Shown here: in pieces, positions 1 through 10,998 of the stretch
How the letters are laid out: each line of letters begins with the position of its first letter
Position numbering within the stretch: the stretch's first letter is position 1
Assembly: GCA_034687125.1 (NCBI GenBank)
Contig: JAQGBZ010000045.1
Span: 1-64,000 of the forward strand
Length of the DNA: 64,000 nucleotides
DNA from: Neelides folsomi
Lineage: Eukaryota; Arthropoda; Collembola; Neelipleona; Neelidae
Direction of reading: 5' to 3'
The notes under the pieces: model-generated
The model's database searches: none
What the model saw: only the letters and a program-made list of their open reading frames with translations
What the model was told of the DNA's origin: nothing
Position numbers and translations under genes: made by a program

Positions 1-1875
1 TGTGAATAATTTGAGATTGAACCAGGATTGAAAATAAGATTTGTGTATTGTGATAATGTTTTGAATTTCTTAAAACTACTCTTAATAATAATTCATAAAA
101 GCTTTGTATTTTAACGAGGAATGGATATTTTAATAAAATGGCAATAAGGATGCTGATTGAAATTACTATATTACATTATTTGTAAATACACAGTCAATAT
201 CGCCTAAAAATTGTATGATAGTTCAATCTCATTATTGTAAAATTGCAAATAATACAAAATAAGGAAAATATTAATGTAAAGAATTGTGCAATAAGACTAA
301 TTTCTATAATTTTATGCAATTGTTTTGTTATGTAACTTGAACTGTATTTTAATTGTGCTTCAATTTTGTCTCAAAAGTAATAATTCATCATAACATAAGG
401 CTCCATTTTAAAAAGTCAATTATTTGACCCCACAATTAAATTAAAATAGTTGGTTAATAATTCATTTATTAAATTGAATAGTGAAAGGGAGAATTTACCA
501 TTTATAATTGTAATTAACTAGGGATGTTTCATTAACTAAATTACCATCTTGGTTTGTCGAAGAAACCATAATTCAATCATAAGTGAGGCAATAAGAACAA
601 AATAAATCAAAATCTTCATTTCACTCTGCAAATATAAATACAATCATTTTCATTTGAATATTTTATTTGGAACCAGTGAAGGAAGTTTTCATTCCTTTTG
701 ATGAATTGTGTGTCCAAATGCAGGTTGCAATTTATTTTACCTTCATCCATTATTTTTACAGGGAAAAGAAGTTTTCTTTAAATCGGCAAATGATCTGAGC
801 AGGAATTGGGAAATGGAGACACAGCAGGTTCGCGATGACAAGAACTTGTACATAAAGTAAAAGAGGATTCAAGAAACCTCTTTGAATCTTCCCATATATC
901 CATTTGATGCCAATGGAGATATATTTAATGCTCAAGATTCGAATGTGTTCCAATGGAACGAATGGTCGTGAGGGCGTGTGAGTAATGTGATGCCGATGGT
1001 GGAAAAAATGTGCGAGGGAAATAACAGGATGTTGCGTATAAATAAAATGCATTCCAAATGTAAATGCACTGGTGCATTTATTTACATAATAAAATTTCCT
1101 ATCTATTTTCCCTAAGCCTTTTTTATCTAACTTGCAATTCACGACCAGTAAATTTTATTATGGGCTTGCATTGTCATTAACTCATTTTTGTAAGACATTT
1201 AAAGGAAGTTGTTAATTCCCTATGAGAGTCTGTCTACGCAAATTATTATCAGTCAAGTTTAACAATTTATTTGATTTTACATTTCACTGTTTAATAAAGA
1301 ATATTAAAATAACAACCATTATTTAAATTCTTTGGACAAACTTGGAGAAAATCTTTCCTTGTAATTTGTCAACCAAAGACCAACACCAAGCCAAGCCAAT
1401 AATAATAACGATTATTTATTTATAAAATCTCATATGCACTTTAATGTTTATTAAACTATTAATGTTCTTGTTCTGAAAGTAAAGGCAATAACATGTTATT
1501 ACGAGTCATACAACAATTATGCTATTTTGTTTCAAACCATAATATACAGGATATAAATATACTATACATCATTACCTATACGGCTATACCACACAGGTAT
1601 TATGTACCATGTAATACTTATTTATGACATGTGCAATAGACTGACTTATGGTTGAGAATCATCAAAGGTGGTAAGTTATATAAAAAAGGTATAAATATGT
1701 AAGATGAGGCTGTCAATACATTTTTTCATATTAGTTCACGAACATGTTCTTGATGCCTGTGGAGGATCTTTGGTGTTTTGAGGTTGTTGGTTGTGTGAAG
1801 AAGCGCCGAGTGTCCCACGAACAGTTCCACTTTCCATTTCCTTCGGCGGGAGGTGGACGAGGCGGTGGGAGAGAG
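1..1875. other. Intergenic, upstream of the elastomer gene
   Basis: A+T-rich DNA with no coding signal I can support. The one longer open stretch on the minus strand (756-1142) has no recognisable domain and low-complexity composition. The only structure noted is a short segment at 5-52 that recurs inside a SCAMP intron. Confidence 0.6.
5..52. repeat. Dispersed repeat, copy A
   Basis: The 17-mer AATAATTTGAGATTGAA and the 13-mer AAATAAGATTTGT appear here in the same order and nearly the same spacing as at 32955-32996. Two exact words in register argue for a shared ancestor, probably a short dispersed repeat. The window edge hides its left limit. Confidence 0.45.
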
Positions 1876-1913
1876 TATAAAAGACATGGGAATAAACAAT
1901 CTCCTCGTCACTC
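1876..1913 (+). promoter_or_regulatory. TATA box and initiator of the elastomer gene
   Basis: TATAAAAG lies at 1876-1883, and a TCACTCC initiator-like word lies at 1908-1914 with its A at 1910, about 34 bases downstream. The start codon follows at 1961, leaving a short leader of about 50 bases. A strong TATA promoter fits a highly expressed structural protein gene. Placement is by inspection only. Confidence 0.7.
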
Positions 1914-1960
1914 CGCCCTTCTTCTTCTTCAGGGCTCCTCCACATCCCAACGACATCACC

Positions 1961-4900
1961 ATGATTAAACTGGTAAGACACTATTTTGAAACTTTTTCAC
2001 CTTAAAAAACCATCCCAGAATTTAAAACCAAACTTATCACCATTTTCTTAATCAAATCCTCAACCGAGAGATTTAAACCTTTATGTCCCCATCCCTAATC
2101 TTTTATTATCTTGACACTCAACCTTCCCCACTTTACCACTTAAGAAAATCGAAACTTTAGAAGTTAAAAATTTAACGACTCCAACCACAATTTGGAAAAG
2201 GCGTTAAAAGAAATTCGAAAATGAAAATGATAATTTACATGTAAAATTCTACTTTTGATTGAGAGTTCATTTTTCATTTTTTTCTCATTTACATTGTAAT
2301 TAACTGAATTACATGTATAAGTTAGTATACCAGTTGGATTAGGATTCTTCCACTTTCCTCCTTTAATTTATAATATGTATTCATTATCCTGACCCGTCAC
2401 ATCAGATCACAACACATCAGCAATGATGGCAAAAATTTCGCATATTAGAAACTTTTCATTGACTTTTGGCGTCACCATAACCTGAGTGAGATTTATATGA
2501 AAAACAGAAGTTTGTATGAGTCGAGTGATTGACGTGTGTTGAGTGTCGTCTGGCCCTCATCAAATTTTCCTAATTGAATGGCGGTTGGTGTGTTTTGATA
2601 AAGAGATTTGAGGTCTCTGAGGAAGAAAGTGGAAGTTGGCAGGAGTCGCATAACTTTTAATAATATTCGTGAGGGATTCTTGGAGAAGAAATCTGGTGAA
2701 GAATCGAAAGGGAGAAGGTATTGTATTTGCCTTGTAGTTCAATAGTGCACGAATTCTCGCCAATTGAATACGGAATGAGACGAATAGCGTGAATAGTTTA
2801 GCGTGTAGCTCTGGCAGCTCTTTGTTGTAAATGAACCAGCTTGAATTAATTGAATCTCCGAGTTGATCTAATGAGATTTTGGTGTTCCGCAGTGCCTCCT
2901 CGCCCTGGTCGTGGGGGTAACATTTGCAGAACCTCCGTCGTCGTACGGAGCTCCTTCGGGATTCTCTGGAGGTAACAATATTAACAATAATGAGGGGGGA
3001 TTAGAGTCTGGTATACTCGACGCTGAGCTCCTTGAGAAGATTCGGTCCATCATCACATCATCAACAGGATCTTCGGGAACGAGTGGGAGCTATGGGGCTC
3101 CGAGTGCAGCTTACGGAGGCCCAGTTGGACCTTCCTCTGGATCCAATTCTGGTTACTCGGCTCCTTCCACTGGGTCGAGTGCTGGAGGATATTCAAACTC
3201 TGGTAGCCAACAAGGAGGATACTCTGGAGGAAATCAAGGGGGGAACCAAGGAGGTTACTCCGGAGGAAACCAAAGAGGAAATCAAGGAGGATATTCCGGA
3301 GGAAACCAGGGAGGAAACCAGGGAGGAAACCAAGGAGGTTACTCAGGCGGAAACCAAGGTGAAAACCAAGGAGGAAATCAAGGAGGATATTCCGGAGGAA
3401 ACCAAGGTGGAAATCAGGGAGGTTATTCTGGTGGAAATTCAAGTGGCTCAAGAGGAAACCAAGGAGGGTATTCATCTGCAGGCTCTAACAACAACCAAGG
3501 ATACTCTGCTCCTTCTGCAAACCAGGGAGGATATAGTGGAGCTCAACAAGGAGGATCAAGCTCAAACCAAGGGGGTTACAGTGGTGGTTCAAGCCAAGGG
3601 GGTTACAGTGGGGCTCAACAAGGCGGTTCAAGCCAAGGTGGATATTCTGGAAATCGAGGAAGAAATCAAGGTGGATATTCCGCTCCAGCCACCAACCAAG
3701 GATATTCCGCACCAGCTGCAAACCAAGGATATTCTGCTCCAGCCACCAACCAAGGATATTCTGCACCAGCCACCAACCAAGGATATTCTGCACCAGCCAC
3801 AAACCAAGGATATTCCGCACCAGCCACAAACCAAGGATATTCCGCACCAGCCACCAACCAAGGATATTCCGCACCAGCCACAAACCAAGGATATTCCGCA
3901 CCAGCCACAAACCAAGGATATTCCGCACCAGCCACAAATCAAGGATATTCCGCACCAGCCACAAACCAAGGATATTCGGCGCCTTCAACCAACCAAGGTG
4001 GATACAGTTCCGGTGGATCCGGATCTTCCCAAGGTGGTTATTCTGGAGCAAGTGCCAATCAAGGTGGAAACCAAGGTGGATATTCGAGTGGTCAAAGTTC
4101 AAACCAAGGAGGATACTCTGGTGGTTCAAGTTCTAACCAAGGAGGATACTCTGGAGCATCGAGCAGTCGTGCACCAAGCGCAAATCAAGGTGGATATTCT
4201 GGTGGTCAATCAAGTGGTGGACAAGGGGGATACTCCGGTGGTTCAAACGGTGGGTATTCGGGTGGAAACCAAGGAGGATATTCTGGAAGTCAATCAAGCG
4301 GTGGACAAGGAGGATATTCCGGAGGTCAATCAAGTGGTGGACAAGGAGGATATTCCGGAGGTCAATCAAGTGGTGGACAAGGAGGATACTCGGGAGGTTC
4401 AAGCTCAAACCAAGGAGGTTATTCTGGTTCAGGATCCGGAAACCGTGGATCAAGTGGAGGACAAGGTGGTTATTCGGGTGGTTCAAGCGGAGGACAACAA
4501 GGAGGATATTCCGGTGGTTCATCAGGAGGAAACCAGGGTGGGTATTCTGGTGGATCAAGCTCGAACCAAGGAGGATATTCGGGTGGTGGAAACCGTGGAT
4601 CAAGTGGAAGCCAAGGTGGTTACTCCGGTGGTTCAAGTGGTGGACAAGGTGGATATTCGGGTGGATCAAGCTCAAACCAGGGTGGATATTCTGGTGGGTC
4701 CAGTTCTAACCAAGGAGGATATTCAAGTGGAGGAAACAGAAATCAAGAATCAAGGCAGCCAAGCTCCTCTTATGGTTCTCCATCAAACAGTAAATTTTTT
4801 ATCATTATTCATTCATAACCCTTTAAGCTTTTAAAACATTAATCCCCTATTAATTTTTTAATTTATTGATAATATGCCAAATCATTTCTTCACATTACGA

Positions 4901-7890
4901 TTACTACTATTAAAACATTTTTTCTTATAAATACCAATTATATGATAACTGCTTTACATTATCCTTAGATCATTATCATAATTATCTGTATTACATAAGT
5001 ATTTAAGATTCATACTTAAGTACTTGTATCTGCATGTATGTATGAGAAAAATTCTATTGTACAGTAGTTATTAATTTAAATAATTTCAACAGGTCCATCA
5101 TCAAACTATGGTACCCCAAGTCGAGCTCCTGCCACAGCCACAGTCAGCAGTTTCACTAATGGAGCCGCAGTTGGTTCAGGCTATTCAACTGTTCCTTCTT
5201 CCGGAGCAACTGGAGGTTATTCGGGTGGAAACACCGGCGGTTCATCTTCAGGTGGTTATTCTTCTCCATCTACTTCTTATGGTTCCCCAAGTGGGTCTTC
5301 TGCCCCGAGCACATCATACGGATCCCCATCTTCTTCATCTGCCCCGAGTTCTTCTTATGGGGCTCCTTCCGGTTTAAGTTCCTCAACTCGAGCTCCCTCA
5401 GCAGCTCCACAAACAGGTTACCCATCAGGGCAATCTTCCGCCGCCCCACAACAATCTTACGGAGCTCCTTCAAGTTCCTCAGCTCCGCAATCTTCCTATG
5501 GAGCCCCAGCAGCTTCCTCTGCCCCACAATCTTCCTATGGAGCCCCAGTCGCTTCATCCGCCCCGCAATCTTCCTATGGAGCTCCATCAAGCTCATCTGC
5601 CCCACAATCTTCCTATGGAGCCCCATCAGGTGCTTCAAGTGGAGGGTACTCAGGAAGTTCTTCTGGAACAGCTTCGGGTTATTCATCCCCTCAATCTTCC
5701 TATGGAGCCCCAGCAGCTTCATCAGCCCCACAATCTTCCTATGGAGCTCCTTCAAGTTCCTCAGCCCCACAATCATCATACGGAGCACCATCAAGCTCCT
5801 CTGCTCCCCAATCTTCTTATGGAGCCCCATCGGCCTCATCAGCCCCACAATCTTCCTACGGAGCTCCAGCCGTTTCAAGCGGTGGATATTCAGGGAGTTC
5901 TTCTGGATCAACTGGAGGTTATTCGGGAGCTTCCTCCTCTGCTGCCCCACAGAGTTCATATGGCGCTCCATCATCAAGCGGTGTCTCAGGTGGCTATTCA
6001 ACAACAGTCGGAACATTCACAGCCCCATCGTCTGGTTACGGAGCCCCAAGCAGCTCTTATGGAGCTCCCGCTTCCTCATCAGCTCCTTCATCCAACTACG
6101 GAGCTCCAGCAGCTTCATCAGCTCCTTCGGCTAACTACGGAGCCCCAAGTTCTTCATCAGCTCCAAGCTCCAGCTACGGGGCTCCTTCTTCCTCTGCCCC
6201 GCAATCTTCCTATGGAGCTCCTTCATCTGCAGCTCCAGCTTCCTCATATGGAGCTCCATCATCAGCTCCACAGAGCTCATATGGAGCGCCTTCTTCCTCA
6301 GCTCCAGCTTCATCATACGGAGCTCCAACGGCTTCTTCGGTGAACTCTGCTTCAACTGGAGGATATTCAGGAGGTTCAAACGGAGCTTCAACAGGAGGTT
6401 ACTCAGGAGCTCCAGCAGCTTCTTCAGGAGGATATTCGGGTGGTAATAACGGAGGATCCTCAAGTGGAGGATATTCAGGAGCTCCAGCAGCTTCTTCAAC
6501 CGGAGGATATTCGGGAGCTCAGGCTTCATCAACCGGAGGATATTCGGGAGCTCAAGCTTCCTCAACTGGAGGATATTCGGGTGGAAATAACGGAGGTTCC
6601 TCAAGCGGAGGATATTCAGGTGGAAACAATGAAGCTTCATCATCGTCAGCTCCACAATCATCTTATGGAGCTCCTGCAGCTTCATCCGCTCCACAATCTT
6701 CATACGGAGCACCAGCAGCTTCCTCTGCCCCACAGTCTTCTTATGGGGCACCAGGAGGTTCGTCAGCTTCGCAATCTTACGGAACTCCCGCCGCCACACC
6801 ATCAGCAAGTTACGGAGGGTCATCAAGCAATTCAGGCTCTTCCTTCTCAAGCCCTGCTCAATCTCAATCTTATGGAGCTCCTTCGGGAGGATCTCCAGGA
6901 ACCTTAGGTGGATATTCATCACCTTCCCAACCATCGTCCAGTAAGTTCAATTCCTTTTATTTTCTTACTTATTATCATATTTTGATTAAATCACCTTATA
7001 GGTACATATGGTACTTAGGCCCATACGCATATGCAAATATGTAATGATTATTGTTGAGTATCGCTATATGGGAGGTTCATGTAGGTAAACATAGTAAGCA
7101 TAACTTACATAGAGGACGATGGCATACATATGATAAGCACTATCATTATTATTATGATTGATGTTTAGTAAACATCTCAATGTAGAATTCAGTTGAGATC
7201 TTGTTCCAATGTATAATTTATATGTTTTACATTTTTTTCATTCAATTGGATCAAGTTTAAATAGGAAGTTAAAGAAAAATAAAAGTTAAAAAAACCGGAA
7301 ATTTCAACCTACATTGAACTCACGAGGTGAAGTGCATCCTTTTAGTTCATATTGAATTGTTGATGTTTTGATGATTATAATGTCAGCTGCATTGGTTTAA
7401 TGCCAATATATTCATAAATAAAAAATTTTAGCATCTAAAAACTAAAAACTGCAATTAATAACTCGCTCTCAAGTGAGATGGAAATCAAACAATGTCCATT
7501 TTAAAGGTTGAACTGGTCAGTTTCACTAAAAAATATATTCACTCTCTATTTGGTTTACAAAAAAACTTGCCATATTTGAATTAATCAATATGAGAAGATC
7601 ATCCCATGAATTAATTTTTATTGATTAAATTATTTTAATGCTTAGAAAGTACATTTACAATTTGTTTTGTAGGTTACGGAGTTCCCCTTGCAGCTCCACT
7701 CGGATTGAACGAGATTCGCGGTAGCAGCAGCAGCCCAAGCTCAAGCTACGGAGCCCCATCAGGTCAACAGCAATCTTTCTCGGCCCGCGGGGGTGGCGGA
7801 GTCCAAATCGAAGGAATTCAAAGAGCAACTCTTTTAGCCAACTTCCAACAACAAGGAACTTCATCAAGGACATCCGGAGGATATGTCTAA
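1961..7890 (+). CDS. Secreted resilin-like elastomeric structural protein
   Basis: Four exons: 1961-1972, 2893-4789, 5093-6940 and 7673-7890, all GT-AG, giving 1,324 aa. Exon 1 encodes only MIKL. Exon 2 completes a signal peptide (MIKLCLLALVVGVTFA, cleavage expected before EPP). An intron inside the signal peptide after about four residues is typical of arthropod cuticular protein genes. A short non-repetitive helical patch (LDAELLEKIRSII) follows. Exon 2 then carries NQGGYSGG-type repeats and twelve NQGYSAPAT units (residues 262-370). Exon 3 carries SSYGAP-type repeats. Exon 4 is a non-repetitive tail of about 70 residues ending in GGYV. The protein is rich in Gly, Ser, Tyr, Gln and Pro, and almost lacks charge and Cys. 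Tyr-rich YGAP and GYSGG motifs are those of resilin, where tyrosines form dityrosine cross-links. No Rebers-Riddiford chitin-binding domain is visible. The role inferred is an elastic cuticle, adhesive or silk-like matrix protein. Confidence 0.9.
3190..4740 (+). repeat. Coding GGYSGG/NQGG repeat block
   Basis: Exon 2 is built of degenerate units such as NQGGYSGG, SSNQGGYSGG and SSGGQGGYSGG, read in one frame. Unit length varies from about 8 to 12 residues. The block is interrupted by the uniform 27-bp array at 3664-3990. GYSGG is the second elastic motif of insect resilin. Confidence 0.85.
3664..3990 (+). repeat. 27-bp coding minisatellite, 12 units
   Basis: Twelve in-frame units encode NQGYSAPAT. 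The first unit is 30 bp because of an extra Gly codon, and eleven units of 27 bp follow. Inner units are almost identical, differing mostly at TCT/TCC and ACC/ACA third positions. The second unit reads APAA and the last reads APST with different codons, so variation is concentrated at the edges, as expected for recent internal expansion. Confidence 0.95.
5269..6900 (+). repeat. Coding SSYGAP repeat block
   Basis: Exon 3 consists of units such as APQSSYGAPSSS and APAASSAPQSSYGAP, interspersed with GGYSGG units in its second half. YGAP is the first elastic motif of insect resilin (typically within PSDSYGAPGGG). Units are degenerate at DNA level, unlike the uniform array in exon 2, so this block looks older. 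Confidence 0.85.
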
Positions 7891-8457
7891 ACATTTTCAT
7901 ATAAACCCAACATTGCAATTAAATCAATTATTTTTTGACAAAGAGTGATCACAGTTTTAGTTATGAGAAGTGAGAGAAAGCGAATGAGTGAAAAAAACTT
8001 TTTGTTTTTTATTTTAGAGAAAATTAATTTTTGTAAAGATGTGAGTTTTCATAAAATTTTGAATTTTTTCGTTTTTCTTCTTTACACTTTTTAATCTTTT
8101 TTAATTGGTCATTTTGTGTCCTTTTGTAAGAGTTTTAAAATGTTTTTTACTTGTTTAAAATTCGACCAAGAATCTCATAAATGTGAATGAACCGAAAATG
8201 TAATTTATATTTAAAATATTCATTTTGTTCGTGATTAATAAGTAATTACTCCCTTAATTACCTATTTCTATTTGCAGTGTACTTTAATTACATAAACGAA
8301 AGTATGAAGTAATTTACTCATTCTTGAGAGGCTTAGAGAGACTTAAAAAAATATCTTTGTATATAACTTACACATATGTAATTATCAATTTCCTTCTTAT
8401 TTCACTCTCAAAAGTCTCAATGTGCAATTTAACATGTAAGATGCAAATTTTATTTTG

Positions 8458-8463
8458 AATAAA
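8458..8463 (+). terminator. Candidate poly(A) signal of the elastomer gene
   Basis: A canonical AATAAA lies about 570 bases after the stop codon. A weaker ATTAAA sits at 7918-7923, only about 28 bases after the stop. Which one is used cannot be told from the sequence. Confidence 0.35.
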
Positions 8464-9823
8464 AACCATTATTTTTTATATCCAAACGAACCAAATGCCC
8501 TGTTTGTAATCTTGTCTTCTTAATGTGGTTTAATAGAATTATAATGATCTGATGAATCATGCCCAAGGAACATCATTCATCCCATGATTCCTCCTATCTT
8601 TCCTGCAGAGGGCCATTAAGTGAAAGACGAGCTGATTGTCGTCAAATAACAAAGTGAGGTGAAGGGTAATAAAAGATGGGAAATTGACTCATCCTCCGCA
8701 CAACAGAGGAATTCTCGGCATATAAATGAGTTAGAATGAGAAAAAGAGAAACTTTGTGGTTAAAACATACAAAGATGAGGCGGAGGAAACTCGTATTTAT
8801 ACATAAACAAGTACTTATAATATTATACTTTGAACGTAAGCTTTTAACGTAGTACATCATTCCCTATCTGTATACAATATGCATGGTATATCTCTGCTAA
8901 TTGTGAGGAAATGAACCTTCCTTTCCTTTGATGAAGAGATTTCCAAAATGTTATAAGGAAAGAGACACCAAATCCCACGAAATGCTTTCTGAGGGTAATC
9001 AATAAATAATTACAGTCCCACAAACAACCAAGTACTTTTCTAAATATTACCAATCTCTGCATCTCATATGATTAAAGAAGATTCACAACTTTTTGACTCA
9101 TTTTACCAAAACGAGTGAATTAAACAACATCCTTCTTTTGTATACTTATAACTTATACCTGATCTACCTATGTATTTTACAATATTGCATACGTATTAGC
9201 TTATTACATATTCTGAGATTCGCACTCCTATCACAGTTAGCACTAAACTTCAACTTCCTTATGGCAGCTCAATTTAATATCAAAAACAAGATTTTCCTAT
9301 ATTTTACGTTCCTTATCAATTTACTCTCATGCATAATTTCCTATGTACTAAAATGCTTAAAATGCATAAACAGATTTTGAAGCTTCATGTTGAGATTTGT
9401 TTCCTTTGCACACATCTTAAAAAATCTCTTTTGCCTACATCGTGTATCACGTCGCACACTTTCATTTCTCTTTGTGTCTTCCTTGGAAAGGGTAAAAAAG
9501 GATTGTTTAAAATATTACGATATCTTCCAAATTAAACCCCCCTAAAAGCATGAAGCCGAAATGTATAGCAAGTATTTAACACCATTTACGCAGATTTTAA
9601 ATTTCAATGCAAAGAGGTTTAAAAAAGTACGTAAGAGTTCGCACGCAAACACAAAAGAACATATAAATATTTAGATCAGAAAATGTGTAAAATAATGTCG
9701 AATTGTGATTGTGTGAGGGGGAGATTTGTACAATTCTCTTTTGTTCTCAGCTTCGTCTTTTTTGAGGCTGAAAATGAAGTGTTTGGGAGAGAAAAGGATC
9801 GCCGTCGTGAGTTCGTGCACCGA

Positions 9824-9833
9824 TGCACGTGCA
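9824..9833. promoter_or_regulatory. TGCACGTGCA palindromic E-box
   Basis: A perfect 10-bp palindrome centred on CACGTG, the canonical bHLH E-box. The same 10-mer recurs at 48068, 55924 and 63727. No transcription start is evident next to it. Confidence 0.4.
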
Positions 9834-10718
9834 TTGATGGAGAGATTAATTTATGTATGTAAGCTTATACTTATTTTACTTATGTGATTCCTGTACTTAC
9901 ACTTTTACTTAAAAGGGAAAAAAGTGTGTCATCGAATTCATTCCTTGTACTACAAAAGTAAGAATTGTTTTTATCTGTTAAGAAATGGTTCAAAGGTTAA
10001 GTTGGCTGCATACGTAATATGAGAAGGAGAAAAAGAAGAGACGTTCAGTTCGCATACGAATCGGAATTTGAATAATTAAACCAAATGCGCTCGATGATGC
10101 ATGAAATAAACTCAAGTTCATATACAAAGTCTTGGGAAGAAAAAGAGATTTTAACACTACGGAACGATCAATTAGAAAATAAGATAAGGAGAATCGAATA
10201 GTAAAAATGGAAAATAGCACAATTGAATACAATTCAAGATACATTGCATTGGATGCCCATTTTAATTGCATTGAATATTTTTATTATGTTAAGGGGGAAT
10301 TCTGGTCGCCATGTCAGTACTGTCTTTTCAACCAACTGTCCATGTGCGAGTCGAATTATTAAAAAATATTCTAAAATGCTCATGTTGGGCGAGATGTGGT
10401 TTAATATTCAAATGTGCATAAATTGGCAATTTCCCTTACAGAGCATTTTTCAACATTTTTATTAATAATTAATAATTCAACTATGGATCCTTGGACACGA
10501 GAAATGGAATACACAATAATTAAAGACTTAATAATTGACTCAACTTTGTTAATTATTCTAAAATATAATTAACAGGGAGTTTAATCAATCTTTAATATCC
10601 GAAATGTTATTCAATAGGTAATTTTCTATTTAATGAGTATATAAACTTATATAAACAATTCATTAATTAACGAGTTATTGATTCCGAAAAGAAAACCGTC
10701 CATCAGGTTTGTAAAGTC

Positions 10719-10724
10719 TTTATT
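10719..10724 (-). terminator. Candidate poly(A) signal of the chondroitin synthase gene
   Basis: AATAAA on the minus strand, about 275 bases past the stop codon at 10999. It is a reasonable end for the 3' UTR but has no other support. Confidence 0.3.
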
Positions 10725-10998
10725 GGTGAATTAAGCAACATTAAAAAAAAGAATCAGCCGAAATGTATTATAAGAAAGGTTAATTAATAAAAAATGTATT
10801 TGAAGTTTTTTGATAACTTTAGTGTAAAAGCCTCAGTCGATTCCGTAAGATACATTTAGAGGGATAGGGCTTGTCCTAATTCAACCTTAACTTTGATTTT
10901 TTACAACATAAAAACTCATAAATCACTTTTACTGACACAGGTAAGGAATGAACCGGAATTTACCAGAGATTATTTTTTGTACTTTGAAGTTCATTGAA

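Larger units (their letters stand above)
7891..10998. other. Elastomer 3' region and convergent intergenic spacer
   Basis: The spacer lies between the elastomer gene (+) and the chondroitin synthase gene (-), which point toward each other. It is A+T-rich, and its open stretches are short and without recognisable domains. It holds candidate poly(A) signals for both genes and one TGCACGTGCA palindrome at 9824-9833. Confidence 0.6.

Noticed and set aside
756-1142. 128-aa minus-strand open frame
   Set aside because: No recognisable domain, low-complexity composition and no neighbouring exons.
3032-4834. A 600-aa open frame overlapping the elastomer exon 2 in frame +2, and long antisense frames at 3485-4129, 5270-6016 and 6131-6934
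   Set aside because: The repeat codons simply lack stop triplets in the other frames. The shadow peptides have no signal peptide or domain, and the true frame is fixed by the signal peptide, splice phases and resilin motifs.
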